Below, piece after piece: positions 1 to 11,563 of a stretch of DNA of 64,000 nucleotides (its first letter is position 1; each line of letters begins with the position of its first letter). The stretch lies in the NCBI RefSeq assembly GCF_900411315.1, contig NZ_LS990887.1:2180662-2244661 (forward strand), in the 5' to 3' direction. Source of the DNA: Corynebacterium senegalense. Lineage in GTDB: Bacteria > Actinomycetota > Actinomycetes > Mycobacteriales > Mycobacteriaceae. Under the pieces are notes generated by a model. The model saw nothing but the letters and a program-made list of their open reading frames with translations. It made no database searches and was not told where the DNA came from. Made by a program: the position numbers and the translations under genes.

Positions 1-2213
1 ACGGCGGAGAGTTCGTCGTCCTCCGCCGCGGCCTGGCCGGGCTCGTCGAAGACAGGCGGGTCGATCTGCTTGAGCACCACCGTCGAGCGCGCCGGCACCG
101 TCTTCGTCCCACCGGCGGGGATGTTCTCCTTCTCCGCGGGGTAGCCGAGCGGCTTGGTGGTGTCGATGAGCACCTCCCAGGTCGAGCCGAGCGTCTGGTC
201 GGGCAGCGTGAACTCGATGTCCTCGTAGTGGGCGTTGAACATGAGGATGAACGAGTCGTCCACGATGCGCTGCCCGCGCCGGTCGGCTTCGGAGATGGCG
301 TCGCCGTTGAGGTAGGCCATGAGCGCCTTGCCGAAGGCGAAGTCCCAGTCCTCCTGCTTCATCAGCTTGCCCGAGGGCACGAGCCAGGCGATCTCGCGGC
401 CGTTGGCGTCCTTGCCCAGGGCGCCACCCTCGAGGAAGCGGCGGCGGCGGAACACCGGGTGCCGCTTGCGGATGGCGATGAGCCGGCGGGTGAAGTCGTG
501 CAGCTCCTCGGCGATGTCCAGGTGCTCCCAGTTCATCCAGGCCAGCTCGTTGTCCTGGCAGTAGACGTTGTTGTTGCCGTTCTGGGTGCGGGCGAACTCG
601 TCGCCGTGCGCGATCATCGGCGTGCCCTGGGACAGCAGGAGGGTGGTGAGGAAGTTGCGGCGCTGCTGGGCGCGCAGCTGGGCGATCTCCGGGTCGTCCG
701 TCGGGCCCTCCACGCCGCAGTTCCACGAGCGGTTGTGGCTCTCGCCGTCGCGGTTGTCCTCCCCGTTGGCCTCGTTGTGCTTCTCGTTGTAGGAAACGAG
801 GTCGTTGAGGGTGAACCCGTCGTGGGCGGTGATGAAGTTGATCGAGGCGGTCGGGCGGCGCCCGTTGTGCTGGTACAGGTCGGAGGAGCCGGTGAGGCGG
901 GAGGCGAACTCGCCGAGGGTGGCGGGCTCACCGCGCCAGAAGTCGCGCACCGTGTCGCGGTACTTGCCGTTCCACTCGCTCCACAGCGCCGGGAAGTTGC
1001 CCACCTGGTAGCCGCCCTCGCCGACGTCCCAGGGCTCTGCGATGAGCTTGACCTGGGAGACGACGGGGTCCTGCTGGCAGAGGTCGAAGAAGGTGGCCAG
1101 GCGGTCGACGTCCGAAAACTCGCGCGCCAGGGTGGAGGCGAGGTCGAAGCGGAAGCCGTCGACGTGCATCTCGGTGACCCAGTAGCGCAGGGAGTCCATG
1201 ATGAGCTGCAGCGAGTGCGGGTCTCGCACGTTCAGGGAGTTGCCGGTGCCCGTGTAGTCCATGTAGTGGAACTTGTCGCCGTCGACGAGCCGGTAGTAGG
1301 CCTCGTTGTCGATGCCGCGGAAGGCGATGGTGGGGCCGAGGTGGTTGCCTTCGGCGGTGTGGTTGTAGACCACGTCGAGGATGACTTCGATGCCCGCCTC
1401 GTGGTAGGCGCGCACCATGCCCTTGAACTCCGCGACGGCGTCACCGGGCCGCGAGGAAGAGGCGTAGTTGTTCTCCGGGGCGAAGAAGCCGAAGGTGTTG
1501 TAGCCCCAGTAGTTGCGCAGGCCCAGGTCGCGCAGGCGGTCGTCCTGGAGGAACTGGTGGACGGGCAGGAGCTCGACGGAGGTGATGCCGAGGTCGGTGA
1601 GGTAGTCGATCATCGCGGGGTGCGCCATGCCGGCGTAGGTGCCGCGCAGGTTCTCCGGGATGTCCGGGTGGGTCTGCGTCATGCCCTTGACGTGGCACTC
1701 GTAGATGATGGTCTCTTCGTCCGGGATGTTGGGGTTGCGGTCATCGCCCCAGTCGAAGAAGGGGTTGATCACCACGGAGAGCATCGTGTGGCCCAGCGAG
1801 TCCTCCTCGTTGCGGCCGGTGCCCGGCTCTTCTGCGTGAATGTCGTACGAGAACAGGGAGGAGTGTTGGTCGAAGTCGCCGTCGAAGGCCCGTGCGTAGG
1901 GGTCGACGAGCAGCTTGGAGGGGTCGCAGCGCTTGCCGTTGTGGGGGTCCCACGGCCCGTGCACGCGGTAGCCGTAGCGCTGGCCGGGTGTCACGCCGGG
2001 CAGGTAGGCGTGCCACACGAAGTTGTCCACTTCTTCCAGCGCGACGCGGGTTTCGGCGCCCTCGTCGTCGATGAGGCACAGCTCCACCTTCTCCGCGACG
2101 GAGGAGAAGAGGGCGAAATTGGTCCCCGCGCCGTCGTAGGTGGATCCGAGCGGGTAGGAGGATCCGGGCCAGACAGCGTAGGCCGGGGCCGGTGCGGCGT
2201 TGAGGTCAGTCAT
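1..2213 (-). CDS. glgX: Glycogen debranching enzyme GlgX (3' part beyond the window)
   Basis: Hydrolyses alpha-1,6 branches of limit dextrins made by glycogen phosphorylase, in the cytoplasm. The 737 residues present show an N-terminal CBM48-like beta domain (about residues 10–150) followed by a GH13 barrel. The GH13 motifs are visible: DVVYNHT, GFRFDLAS with nucleophile Asp357, LIAEPWD with acid Glu393, and TAHDG with Asp465. The C-terminal end lies left of base 1, so only the last part of the protein is missing. The ATG at 2213 lies inside the last codons of the upstream tetR gene (8-base overlap), which suggests one transcript and translational coupling. GlgP, encoded at 22.3–24.7 kb, is its logical partner. 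The family assignment is firm. Confidence 0.95.
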   Translation of the reverse strand, partial: MTDLNAAPAPAYAVWPGSSYPLGSTYDGAGTNFALFSSVAEKVELCLIDDEGAETRVALEEVDNFVWHAYLPGVTPGQRYGYRVHGPWDPHNGKRCDPSKLLVDPYARAFDGDFDQHSSLFSYDIHAEEPGTGRNEEDSLGHTMLSVVINPFFDWGDDRNPNIPDEETIIYECHVKGMTQTHPDIPENLRGTYAGMAHPAMIDYLTDLGITSVELLPVHQFLQDDRLRDLGLRNYWGYNTFGFFAPENNYASSSRPGDAVAEFKGMVRAYHEAGIEVILDVVYNHTAEGNHLGPTIAFRGIDNEAYYRLVDGDKFHYMDYTGTGNSLNVRDPHSLQLIMDSLRYWVTEMHVDGFRFDLASTLAREFSDVDRLATFFDLCQQDPVVSQVKLIAEPWDVGEGGYQVGNFPALWSEWNGKYRDTVRDFWRGEPATLGEFASRLTGSSDLYQHNGRRPTASINFITAHDGFTLNDLVSYNEKHNEANGEDNRDGESHNRSWNCGVEGPTDDPEIAQLRAQQRRNFLTTLLLSQGTPMIAHGDEFARTQNGNNNVYCQDNELAWMNWEHLDIAEELHDFTRRLIAIRKRHPVFRRRRFLEGGALGKDANGREIAWLVPSGKLMKQEDWDFAFGKALMAYLNGDAISEADRRGQRIVDDSFILMFNAHYEDIEFTLPDQTLGSTWEVLIDTTKPLGYPAEKENIPAGGTKTVPARSTVVLKQIDPPVFDEPGQAAAEDDELSA

Positions 2214-2865
2214 GGGGGTTTATCGTATAGGAAAAGCCCCGCGCCGCTGACTCCGCAGACATCGCCGATTCCGCGCCCGCCGAGCGCAGGCCCGCGAGGA
2301 GGAAGCCGATCGCCTTATCGACGCCACCTTCCTCCCCAGGTTCGCCCGCGGCGCCGCGCCCGCCCGTCGCCTGCGCCAACTGCGTCGTCGACTGGTGCAC
2401 GTAGGCCGCACCCAGGGTCATGTGCATGAGCCCCTCCGCCGCGGCAGCCGCGTCCTCCGGCCGGGCCCCGGGGCGCTCGCCCTCCACGGCGGCGAGTAGG
2501 GCGTCCAGCAGCTGGCGCGCGACGGGCGAGGCGGGCTGGGACACCGCTGCGATGACCACCTCGGCGCCGTCGCGGTGGGCGAGCAGCTCGCGGCGCAGAC
2601 GGGCGCAGAAGTCGGAGGCAGTGGCACTGGCAGTGGCGGGGGTGCCGGCGTGGCCGGGGGCCTCGAAAAGCGGCTCGAGGATGAGTGCGGCGAGGTTGGA
2701 GATGAGCTCCTGCTTGTTCTCAATGTGCCAGTACAGTGCGCCCGGGGCGACGCCGAGGGCTGTGGCGATTCGGCGCATCGAGACGTCGGCGAGACCGTAC
2801 TCGTCCAGGATACCGAGGGCGACCTGGCTGATCGATCCGCGGGAGAGCTGCATGAGGGTAGACAT
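2206..2865 (-). CDS. TetR family transcriptional regulator
   Basis: A 219-residue TetR-type repressor. The helix-turn-helix is near the N-terminus (about residues 10–55): ALGILDEYGLADVSMRRIA followed by ALGVAPGALYWHIENKQEL, the classic TetR pattern with the YWHI/YWYF motif. The remaining 160 residues are a ligand domain that cannot be assigned by eye. The start was placed at the ATG at 2865 because the HTH begins at once; a longer frame up to 2931 would add a tail without family character. It overlaps glgX by 8 bases and is transcribed with it, so it may control glycogen breakdown or itself; the ligand is unknown. It is divergent from the lipoprotein gene at 3016. Confidence 0.85.
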   Translation of the reverse strand: MSTLMQLSRGSISQVALGILDEYGLADVSMRRIATALGVAPGALYWHIENKQELISNLAALILEPLFEAPGHAGTPATASATASDFCARLRRELLAHRDGAEVVIAAVSQPASPVARQLLDALLAAVEGERPGARPEDAAAAAEGLMHMTLGAAYVHQSTTQLAQATGGRGAAGEPGEEGGVDKAIGFLLAGLRSAGAESAMSAESAARGFSYTINPHD

Positions 2866-3015
2866 TACCGGGGAAGTGGCCCGTGAGACATCCTCACAGG
2901 GATTGTGCAGATTATTGTCATGGCTGGCCAACGGCCCGAGCAGAATAACTGTGTTGACTGTTCGGAGCTATCACGTGGTGTTGTCCACAAACATCCTCCC
3001 AAGGAGATCTTCGCA

Positions 3016-3699
3016 ATGCTTACCACCCGTACGACCCGCTCCGCCGCTGCTGCGGCCTCCGTCGTCGCCCTCGCCCTTGGACTTGCCGCCTGCGGCTCCG
3101 AGGAGGGGGCCGCCTCCGGCGGCCTGTCCACCGCCGCGTCCGCGAGCACGGCGAACGCGGCCGGGAAGACCGGGGAGCAGGGTACGGATGGTGCGGGCGA
3201 CGAGGCCAAGGCGAACGAAGCGGAGAAGTCCGGGGAGGCCAAGGACGCCTCCGGCGAGGCGGCCCCGCCGTCGATGAAGAACCCCCTCGAGGATCCCAAC
3301 ATGACGGTGCCCAGCCACGAGCCGCTGCAGGGTGGCAAGCCCGGCGCCGACTCCGACCGCGAGGAGATGCAGCGCACCGTGCATGCGGCGATGAACCCGG
3401 GCAGCTATGAGAAGTGGACCCGCGCGCTGATGGAGAACTCATGCCGCAAGGTGACCGATCCCATCCAGGCCGAGCTCGACCGCATGGGCATGACCCTCGA
3501 TCAGGTCGAGCAGACCGCCCGCCTTCAGCAGGAGGCGGGGGACGCCATCGAGATGCCCGCCACCGAGGTCACGCTCGACGACGTCCGGATCGAAGGCAAC
3601 CGGGCATCCGCCTCCGTCACGGCGACCAACGCCAACGGCACGGAGACCCAGACCCAGATCTTCGAGCGCGAGGACGGGCGCTGGAAGCTCTGCAACTAA
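3016..3699 (+). CDS. Putative secreted lipoprotein of unknown function
   Basis: A 227-residue protein with a lipoprotein signal: a positively charged start, a hydrophobic Ala/Val/Leu core and lipobox LAAC with the acylated Cys at residue 26. Residues 27–100 are low complexity (Ser, Ala, Gly, Glu, Lys), a typical cell-wall linker. The C-terminal 110 residues look folded, with two further cysteines (NSCRK and the penultimate Cys of WKLCN) that could form a disulphide. The start at 3016 is set by AAGGAGA 8 bases upstream and by the signal peptide; the frame is open further upstream to 2905. Function is not recognised. Lgt, encoded at 15.3 kb, would lipidate it. Confidence 0.75.
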   Translation: MLTTRTTRSAAAAASVVALALGLAACGSEEGAASGGLSTAASASTANAAGKTGEQGTDGAGDEAKANEAEKSGEAKDASGEAAPPSMKNPLEDPNMTVPSHEPLQGGKPGADSDREEMQRTVHAAMNPGSYEKWTRALMENSCRKVTDPIQAELDRMGMTLDQVEQTARLQQEAGDAIEMPATEVTLDDVRIEGNRASASVTATNANGTETQTQIFEREDGRWKLCN

Positions 3700-3787
3700 G
3701 CCCCTGCGACTCATCACTGCACCCAATCGGCGCCTCTGCGGTGCGGGACTGGGCCGCCGGGGTAGACGCGCACTAGCGTAGGGCGAC

Positions 3788-4399
3788 ATGACCGTTTCGC
3801 CCACGCGCACCGACACCGCCGCCCGCCAGGACCGGGAAACCCGAGACGCTGATGCAACTAACGCCCGCGCCCGACGCCGGGTAAGCCCCGTGGGGGCGGG
3901 CGCGGGTCTGCTCGTCGTCGCGCTGGCGGTGGGCAGCCTGGTCGGCGCGGTGTGGGGGTGCCTGCGCCCCGGCTACGAGGCGGTGGTGCGGGACGGTGAC
4001 ATCGTGGTGGACCTGGCGGCCAGCCCGGACAACGTCGATTTCGCCTCCTTCGGGTGGTTCGCCATCCTCACGGGCCTGCTCGGTCTCGCGCTCGCCGTGG
4101 GCGCCTACGCCCGCGCTGGCGGAGCCGTGTCGGCGGGGATGCTCGCCTGGGTCTTCGTCGCGGCCGGGGCGGGGGCGTTCGCGGTGCACACCTTCGGCGT
4201 GTGGTCCGCAGGGTTCGTCTCCGACACCCCCGGCCACGGGGAGGTGGCGGAGGGGGCGCGCTTCCACATCGTCCCGCCGCTGCACCCCGGCGTCGGGTGG
4301 CTGTCCGGCCCGTTCGTGGCGACGCTGACGTACTGGATGCTCGCGCTCGTCTCCACGGTCGACGGCCCGGGCACCGACGAGGACAGGAAAGAGGACTAG
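3788..4399 (+). CDS. DUF2567-like integral membrane protein
   Basis: A 203-residue membrane protein. After a polar N-terminal tail of about 35 residues there are four hydrophobic stretches: about residues 37–58, 82–103, 108–130 and 170–190. The loop between the first two is the extracytoplasmic part (GYEAVVRDGDIVVDL). The pattern and its place near the his operon match actinobacterial DUF2567 proteins, whose function is unknown; this match is by recall of family character and context. A TAGCGT hexamer ends 8 bases before the ATG, suggesting a nearly leaderless transcript. It is convergent with the YbjN-type gene, which ends 11 bases away. Confidence 0.65.
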   Translation: MTVSPTRTDTAARQDRETRDADATNARARRRVSPVGAGAGLLVVALAVGSLVGAVWGCLRPGYEAVVRDGDIVVDLAASPDNVDFASFGWFAILTGLLGLALAVGAYARAGGAVSAGMLAWVFVAAGAGAFAVHTFGVWSAGFVSDTPGHGEVAEGARFHIVPPLHPGVGWLSGPFVATLTYWMLALVSTVDGPGTDEDRKED

Positions 4400-4409
4400 G
4401 GCCCGGCCG

Positions 4410-5468
4410 CTACTGCCCGGCTGAGGGCCAGTTCACCACCGTCGCCCCCTGGCTCTGGGTGCTGATTGCGTCAACGGCGCCGAGGACGGCGACGAGCGAG
4501 GTGAGCACATAGTTGTCCAGCTGGTGCGGCGTGAGCCCCGCGCTGATCAGGCAGGTGGTCTCCACATGCACGTGGAGGTGGTCGTCCATCTCGTGGAGGT
4601 AGGCCCTCAGCCCCTCCGACTTCTCGTTGACGCTGTTGCACATCAGCCACAGGGGGAGGAACCCGGAGCGCGGGTCCCGCCCGGAGTCCCACATGGAGGT
4701 GACACGGGCGTAGGCCTCCCCGTCGATGCACACCGCGAAGGGTACGCCGTTGACCCCGGTGGCGATGACCTCCTCCGGCGTCAGCGCGTAGGCGAAATCG
4801 AGGGTGTCGAAGGCGTCCTCGAACTCCGGGATGCCCACCTGGCGGCACACCCCCGCGCCAGCCGCCCGGTCGAAGGGGGAGTAGAGGTCGGGCACGTCGC
4901 CCACGTCGAGCTCGCCGCCGCGGGGCAGGTGCCGCTCGCAGGGGTGGCGGCCGAGGAGAGCCTCGGCGTCCTGGGCGCGCGAGAGCGTCGGCGGCAGCGG
5001 GTGGTCGAAGCCCGCGGGCAGGAAGCGCTCGCGCAGCTGGAGGGAGAACGCGGCCATGTGCTCGAGGGCGTCGGCGAGCTCCTGCAGCAGCTGCTCGTCG
5101 CTCAGCCCGTACTTGATCCGGATGCCGGAGCGCAGATGCACGTCGATGTCGCCCGAGTCGGCCAGCCGGTAGGAGGCGGTCGGGCCGACCCGGTCGTGGT
5201 TCCACGTGTTGAGGAAGCGGGCGAGCGCGGTGCCGTACTCGAAGTCGACGGGGATGCGCTGCTGGCAGTCGCCGACCAGCATGAGGGGCTTTTCGTGGCT
5301 CACCCAGAACGACGCGATGTGGCTGTAGGCGGGCACGACAACCCGGTCGGTCCGTTCGAGGGGCTCGAAGCCCAGGCCGCGCAGCGCGTCGGCGACCCGA
5401 GGTAGCGTGACCTCCGCGACGTCCTCGCCGATGCCGGGCGGGCCGCCGCGGGCGCCGTGTTTGCCCAT
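4410..5468 (-). CDS. Protein with two YbjN-type domains
   Basis: A 352-residue soluble protein made of two related halves. The first (about residues 15–155) contains [14 protein letters not shown] and [16 protein letters not shown] segments. The second (about 215–350) repeats the plan with [14 protein letters not shown] and [15 protein letters not shown]. Both match the YbjN fold, in which a short beta sheet is followed by a helix starting with G-L-(S/T). YbjN proteins are poorly understood and are linked to stress and type III chaperone-like folds. GAGGAGG lies 5 bases before the ATG. It is divergent from hisD and probably not part of the his operon. No catalytic residues are evident. Confidence 0.7.
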   Translation of the reverse strand: MGKHGARGGPPGIGEDVAEVTLPRVADALRGLGFEPLERTDRVVVPAYSHIASFWVSHEKPLMLVGDCQQRIPVDFEYGTALARFLNTWNHDRVGPTASYRLADSGDIDVHLRSGIRIKYGLSDEQLLQELADALEHMAAFSLQLRERFLPAGFDHPLPPTLSRAQDAEALLGRHPCERHLPRGGELDVGDVPDLYSPFDRAAGAGVCRQVGIPEFEDAFDTLDFAYALTPEEVIATGVNGVPFAVCIDGEAYARVTSMWDSGRDPRSGFLPLWLMCNSVNEKSEGLRAYLHEMDDHLHVHVETTCLISAGLTPHQLDNYVLTSLVAVLGAVDAISTQSQGATVVNWPSAGQ

Positions 5469-5605
5469 CTCCGCCTCCTCGGATGGCTGTCTTCCGCGGT
5501 GATCGGAGCGCGCCGCAGCCGGGGTGCCACTCGGCGCGCGTCTCTCGGCATCAAAGCGTACCAGCCCGCGACGGCCCCGACGGCCGGGGCCGCGGCGCCA
5601 AAGCC

Positions 5606-5611
5606 TACAAT
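5606..5611 (+). promoter_or_regulatory. Candidate -10 element of the his operon promoter
   Basis: TACAAT, a near-consensus corynebacterial -10 hexamer, lies 57 bases upstream of the hisD ATG in the hisD/YbjN intergenic region. No convincing -35 hexamer is visible, which is common in this genus. The start point would leave a leader of about 50 bases. Confidence 0.4.
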
Positions 5612-5668
5612 GACAGGGGAAAACACCTGACCACGCGGGCGAGCGTGGGGACGAGCCGGGAGGACGAA

Positions 5669-7000
5669 ATGCTGAACGTGATCGATCTCAGGGGGCACAG
5701 GCCCACCACCTCCGAGCTGCGCCGGGTCCTGCCGCGCGGCGGGGTGGACGTCAACGCCGTCCTCCCGACGGTGACGCCGATCGTCGAGGACGTGCGCGCC
5801 CGCGGTGCCGAGGCGGCGCTGGACTACGGGGAGAAGTACGACCGGGTGCGACCGGAGGCCGTGCGGGTGCCCGGGGACGTCGTGAAGCGTGCCGTCGAGG
5901 GCCTCGACCCGCAGGTGCGCGCGGCTCTCGAGGAGTCGATCCGCCGCATCCGCGCCGTCCACGCCGAGCAGAAGCCCGCCGCGCACACGACAACGCTCGG
6001 CCCCGGTGCAACCGTCACCGAGGTCTTCCTGCCCGTGCGCCGCGTGGGCCTCTACGTCCCCGGCGGCAAGGCGGTCTACCCCTCGAGCGTGCTCATGAAC
6101 GTCATCCCTGCCCAGGAGGCGGGGGCGGAGTCGATGGTGGTGTGCACCCCGCCGCAGGAGGAGTTCGGCGGCTGGCCCCACCCGACGACGCTGGCGGCGT
6201 GCGCGCTGCTGGGCATCGAGGAGATGTGGGCCGTCGGCGGGGCGCAGGCCATCGCGCTGATGGCCTACGGCGACGACGCGGCCGGCCTCGAGCCGGTGGA
6301 CAAGGTCACCGGCCCAGGCAACATCTTCGTCGCCGCCGCGAAGCGCGTGGTCAACGGGGTCGTGGGCATCGACGCGGAGGCCGGGCCGAGCGAGATCGCG
6401 GTGCTCGCCGACGCCACCGCCGACGCCACTTTCGTCGCCGCCGACCTGATCTCGCAGGCCGAGCACGACGAGCAGGCGGCCTCCGTGCTCATCACGGATT
6501 CCGCGGAGCTGGCCGAGGCGGTCGCCGCGGAGGTGGAGCGCCTCGCGGCGCGCACCCTGAACTCGGAGCGCGCCGGCTCCGCCCTCGGCGGGAAGCAGTC
6601 CGGTATCGTGCTTGTCGACGATCTGGAGACCGCCGTCGCCGCGACCAACGCCTACGCCCCGGAGCACCTCGAGATCCACACGCGCAGCCCGCGGGAGGTC
6701 GCGGGGCGCATCGCCAACGCCGGCGCGATCTTCGTCGGCGCCTACTCGCCGGTGCCGCTGGGCGACTACGCGGCGGGCTCGAACCACGTGCTGCCCACGT
6801 CGGGCACGGCGCGCTTCACCGCGGGGCTGACCACCCACACCTTCCTCAAGCCGGTGAACCTCATCGAGTACGACCGCACCGCCCTCGAGGAGGTCGGCCC
6901 GCACATCATCGCGCTCGCCGACGCGGAGCAGCTGCCCGCCCACGGCGAGGCGATCAAGGCCCGCGGCATCGACGCCGCACAGGACGGGGAGGAGAAGTAG
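5669..7000 (+). CDS. hisD: Histidinol dehydrogenase
   Basis: Oxidises L-histidinol to L-histidine with two NAD+ in the last two steps of histidine synthesis. The 443-residue length is normal. Family motifs are intact: [48 protein letters not shown], the zinc/catalytic segment SQAEHDEQA and [12 protein letters not shown]. The ATG at 5669 follows GGAGGA and fits the usual N-terminus; the frame is open up to 5483, but that extension has no family match. It is the first gene of the his cluster, and its stop codon is immediately followed by the hisC start. Confidence 0.97.
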   Translation: MLNVIDLRGHRPTTSELRRVLPRGGVDVNAVLPTVTPIVEDVRARGAEAALDYGEKYDRVRPEAVRVPGDVVKRAVEGLDPQVRAALEESIRRIRAVHAEQKPAAHTTTLGPGATVTEVFLPVRRVGLYVPGGKAVYPSSVLMNVIPAQEAGAESMVVCTPPQEEFGGWPHPTTLAACALLGIEEMWAVGGAQAIALMAYGDDAAGLEPVDKVTGPGNIFVAAAKRVVNGVVGIDAEAGPSEIAVLADATADATFVAADLISQAEHDEQAASVLITDSAELAEAVAAEVERLAARTLNSERAGSALGGKQSGIVLVDDLETAVAATNAYAPEHLEIHTRSPREVAGRIANAGAIFVGAYSPVPLGDYAAGSNHVLPTSGTARFTAGLTTHTFLKPVNLIEYDRTALEEVGPHIIALADAEQLPAHGEAIKARGIDAAQDGEEK

Positions 7001-8717
<1,717 letters not shown>

Positions 8718-8795
8718 GTCCGGCTGGGGCGCCGCCAGCCGCCGCGACGACTTTTCGGAACATTTAGTGAGAACAATTTTTGGGGAGGTGCGTTG

Positions 8796-10775
8796 ATGTC
8801 GCGCGGACGCTCTGCGGGAGTGCTGACACCCGCCGAGGTCGAATCCGTCACCAGCCCGTGGCAGGCCCGCGGGCTGAAACCGGCTCTGGTGGCCGTCGCA
8901 GCGGCTTTCGGGGCCTGGGCGCTGCTGCTTCCGGTGGTGCCCACGGCCGTGCTGGACGCGGGCGGCTCCGAGACGCTGGCCGGCGCCAGCACGGGTCTGT
9001 TCATGCTCTCGACCGTGCTCACCCAGCTCTTCATGCCGCAGCTGCTGCGCCGCTTCGGCTACCGCACGGTCATCGCGGTGTCCTCGCTGCTGCTGGGGCT
9101 GCCGGCCCTCGGCTTCATCATCGGCATGGACGCGCCGGTGGTCATCGCCGTCAGTCTGGTGCGCGGCAGCGGCTTCGGCGCGCTGAGCGTGGCTGAGGCG
9201 GCCATTATCGCCGAGCTCGTTCCGACGCGGCTGCTGGGGCGGACCACCGGGATCTTCGGCGCCTGCGTCGGCGCCGCGCAGATGACCTCCCTGCCGCTGG
9301 GCCTGTGGCTCTCGGGGCAGATCGGGTACTCGCTGGTCTACGTCCTGGCCACCGCGATCGGGCTGATCGGGCTGGTGGTGTGCCTGCTCATCCCGACGAT
9401 CCCGCCGCACGTGCCCGACGAGGGCGAGCTCAGCGCCGTCCACGTGCCCACCTGGCGCCTCGTGGCGGTGCCCATGATCGCGCTGACGTTCGTCACCACC
9501 GCCTACGGCGCCGTGACGAACTTCCTGCCGGTCAGCGTGCGCATCCTCGACCCGGCGGCCGGCGCCGCGTTCGCGGGCGTGCTGCTGTCGGTGATGAACT
9601 TCGCGGCGATGGTGGCCCGCTACTTCGCCGGGATGGTCTTCGACCGCCGCGGCCTGCCCGGCACGGTCATGATCCCCTTCCAGGTTGCGGCCGCGGCCGG
9701 CATCCTGCTCATTTCCGGGGTGCTGCTCGCCGACGTCTCCGTCTGGTGGCTCGTGCCCGCGGCAATCCTCTACGGCGCCGGGTTCGGCGCGGTGCAGAAC
9801 GAGTCGCTGACCCAGCTCTTCTACCGCCTGCCCCGCTCCAAGGTCTCGGAGGCCTCGGCGATGTGGAACATCGCCTTCGATTCGGGTACCGGCATCGGCT
9901 CGCTCGTCTACGGCATGCTGCTGGGGTACATGACGGTCGGCCCGATGTACGCGGTCGCCGGGGCGGTCATCCTCATCGGCGTGCTCGTGACCATGACCGA
10001 CCGCACGCTCGGGCGCCACCGCGTCGTGGAGGTCAACAACCTCGCTGTGCGCCTGCGCTCGGTGCAAGCCCCCCCGCTTCTACAAGAGCGGCGGGCGCTA
10101 AACTACGCAACCATGACCCGCGCCAGCACCCACGCTCCCCGGCCCCACGTCGCCCTGCTCGATTACGGGGCGGGCAACCTCCGCTCTGCCCAGCGCGCCC
10201 TCGAGCACGTCGGCGCGGAGGTGGAGGTCACGCGCGACGCAGCCCTCGCCACGGAGGCGGACGGACTCGTCGTGCCCGGCGTGGGGGCCTTCGACGCCTG
10301 CATGCGCGGGCTGCGCGCCGTCAACGGGCCCCGGATCGTCGGCCAGCGCCTCGCCGGGGGGCGGCCGGTGCTGGGCATCTGCGTGGGGCTGCAGGTAATG
10401 TTCGAGAGCGGCGTCGAGCACGGCGTGGACACCCAGGGAATGGGGGAGTGGCCGGGGGTCGTCGAGAAGCTGCGTGCCCCCGTGCTTCCCCACATGGGGT
10501 GGAACACCGTGGACATCGCGGAGCGCTCGCGGATGTTCGCCGGGTGCGACGACACGACGCGGTTCTACTTCGTCCACTCCTACGGCGTGCAGCGCTGGGA
10601 GATGGAGGCCGACGAGTTCATCGCCGCCCCGAAGGTGTCGTGGGCGGAGCATGGCGAGAGCCGCTTCGTCGCGGCGGTGGAGAACGGCCCGCTGTGGGCG
10701 ACGCAGTTCCACCCGGAGAAATCGGGGGACGCGGGCCTGCAGCTGCTGAGAAACTGGGTCGACACCCTCCGATAG
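8796..10775 (+). CDS. MFS transporter whose reading frame continues without a stop into HisH
   Basis: Residues 1–425 are a major facilitator superfamily transporter. There are about 12 hydrophobic segments, an A-motif-like loop between helices 2 and 3 ([10 protein letters not shown]) and a second one in the C-terminal half ([13 protein letters not shown]); the substrate is unknown. The ATG at 8796 has GGGGAGG 7 bases upstream; a TTG lies just before it. After the last helix the frame runs through a 25-residue tail (…[17 protein letters not shown]) straight into the HisH ATG at 10113 with no stop codon, giving 659 codons in all. I checked each codon from 10020 to 10113. Either the protein is a fusion, or the transporter has lost its stop codon and HisH is also started internally. 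Confidence 0.8.
   Translation: MSRGRSAGVLTPAEVESVTSPWQARGLKPALVAVAAAFGAWALLLPVVPTAVLDAGGSETLAGASTGLFMLSTVLTQLFMPQLLRRFGYRTVIAVSSLLLGLPALGFIIGMDAPVVIAVSLVRGSGFGALSVAEAAIIAELVPTRLLGRTTGIFGACVGAAQMTSLPLGLWLSGQIGYSLVYVLATAIGLIGLVVCLLIPTIPPHVPDEGELSAVHVPTWRLVAVPMIALTFVTTAYGAVTNFLPVSVRILDPAAGAAFAGVLLSVMNFAAMVARYFAGMVFDRRGLPGTVMIPFQVAAAAGILLISGVLLADVSVWWLVPAAILYGAGFGAVQNESLTQLFYRLPRSKVSEASAMWNIAFDSGTGIGSLVYGMLLGYMTVGPMYAVAGAVILIGVLVTMTDRTLGRHRVVEVNNLAVRLRSVQAPPLLQERRALNYATMTRASTHAPRPHVALLDYGAGNLRSAQRALEHVGAEVEVTRDAALATEADGLVVPGVGAFDACMRGLRAVNGPRIVGQRLAGGRPVLGICVGLQVMFESGVEHGVDTQGMGEWPGVVEKLRAPVLPHMGWNTVDIAERSRMFAGCDDTTRFYFVHSYGVQRWEMEADEFIAAPKVSWAEHGESRFVAAVENGPLWATQFHPEKSGDAGLQLLRNWVDTLR
10099..10104 (+). 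promoter_or_regulatory. Candidate -10 for a leaderless hisH transcript
   Basis: TAAACT ends 8 bases before the hisH ATG and lies inside the in-frame tail of the MFS gene. No ribosome binding site precedes the ATG, so an internal leaderless transcript is a plausible way to make free HisH. Confidence 0.4.
10113..10775 (+). CDS. hisH: Imidazole glycerol phosphate synthase, glutaminase subunit
   Basis: Class I glutamine amidotransferase that feeds ammonia to HisF. Counting from the ATG at 10113 it has 220 residues, the normal length. The N-terminal [12 protein letters not shown] motif, the nucleophile elbow GICVGLQ with Cys90, and the QFHPEKSG motif with His200 and Glu202 complete the triad. It is in frame with the upstream MFS gene with no intervening stop. 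A TAAACT hexamer 8 bases before the ATG could provide a leaderless start. The N-terminal 10 residues before the conserved strand are unremarkable. Confidence 0.93.
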   Translation: MTRASTHAPRPHVALLDYGAGNLRSAQRALEHVGAEVEVTRDAALATEADGLVVPGVGAFDACMRGLRAVNGPRIVGQRLAGGRPVLGICVGLQVMFESGVEHGVDTQGMGEWPGVVEKLRAPVLPHMGWNTVDIAERSRMFAGCDDTTRFYFVHSYGVQRWEMEADEFIAAPKVSWAEHGESRFVAAVENGPLWATQFHPEKSGDAGLQLLRNWVDTLR

Positions 10776-10785
10776 GATGGCGGTC

Positions 10786-11523
10786 ATGGACTTCACACTT
10801 CTTCCCGCGGTCGACGTCGTAGACGGCCAGGCGGTGCGCCTCGACCAGGGCGAGGCGGGGACGGAAAAGAGCTACGGCTCGCCCCTCGAGGCGGCCCTGA
10901 ACTGGCAGGAGCAGGGGGCCGAGTGGCTCCACTTCGTCGACCTCGACGCCGCCTTCGGGCGCGGTTCGAACCACGAGCTCATGGCGGAGATCACCGGCCG
11001 GCTCGACATCAACGTGGAGCTGACCGGCGGGATCCGCGACGACGCCTCGCTCGAGCGGGCGCTGGCGACGGGCGCACGGCGCGTCAACATCGGCACCGCG
11101 GCGCTACGCAACCCCGAGTGGACGGCCGAGGCGATCGCGCGCCACGGCGACAAGATCGCCATCGACATCGCCGTGCGCGAGGAAAACGGCCAGTGGCGCA
11201 CCAAAGGCGAGGGGTGGACGGCCGACGGCGGCGACCTCTGGGAGGTCCTCGAGTTCTTCGACAGCGCAGGGTGCCGCCGCTTCGTGGTCACCGACGTCAG
11301 CCGGGACGGCACGCTCACCGGCCCCAACGTCGAGCTGCTTCGCGACGTCTCCGCGGCGACCGACGCCATGGTCACCGCCTCCGGGGGCATCGCCACGCTG
11401 GAGGACGTCGTCGCCCTGTCGGGCTACGTGGAGGAGGGCATCGACTCGGCGATCATCGGCAAGGCGCTCTACGAGTCCCGCTTCACGCTGCGCGAGGCGC
11501 TCGACGCCGTGGGAAACGCATAA
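10786..11523 (+). CDS. hisA: ProFAR isomerase HisA (PriA-related, TrpF activity probably lost)
   Basis: A (beta/alpha)8 barrel that isomerises ProFAR to PRFAR; 245 residues. The two catalytic aspartates are present: Asp10 in [10 protein letters not shown] and Asp170 in [10 protein letters not shown]. The sequence is closest to the actinobacterial PriA type, which also serves tryptophan synthesis as TrpF. In the loop where mycobacterial PriA has R-G-W (Arg143, needed for the TrpF substrate), this protein reads E-G-W ([12 protein letters not shown], Glu142). Corynebacteria are known to carry a HisA-only version (subHisA), so loss of the second activity is expected. The ATG at 10786 was chosen because AGGATGG precedes it; an upstream ATG at 10777 is in frame. 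Confidence 0.93.
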   Translation: MDFTLLPAVDVVDGQAVRLDQGEAGTEKSYGSPLEAALNWQEQGAEWLHFVDLDAAFGRGSNHELMAEITGRLDINVELTGGIRDDASLERALATGARRVNIGTAALRNPEWTAEAIARHGDKIAIDIAVREENGQWRTKGEGWTADGGDLWEVLEFFDSAGCRRFVVTDVSRDGTLTGPNVELLRDVSAATDAMVTASGGIATLEDVVALSGYVEEGIDSAIIGKALYESRFTLREALDAVGNA

Positions 11524-11551
11524 AACAGTCCTATAGATCGCGCTGAAAGGG

Positions 11552-11557
11552 TAGGGT
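11552..11557 (+). promoter_or_regulatory. Candidate -10 for a leaderless impA transcript
   Basis: TAGGGT ends 6 bases before the impA ATG, the spacing that would put the first transcribed base at the start codon. No ribosome binding site lies between. Confidence 0.35.
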
Positions 11558-11563
11558 GACGCT

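Noticed and set aside
2954..2982. TTGACT upstream of the lipoprotein gene as a promoter.
   Set aside because: No acceptable -10 hexamer is found at 16–19 bases from it.
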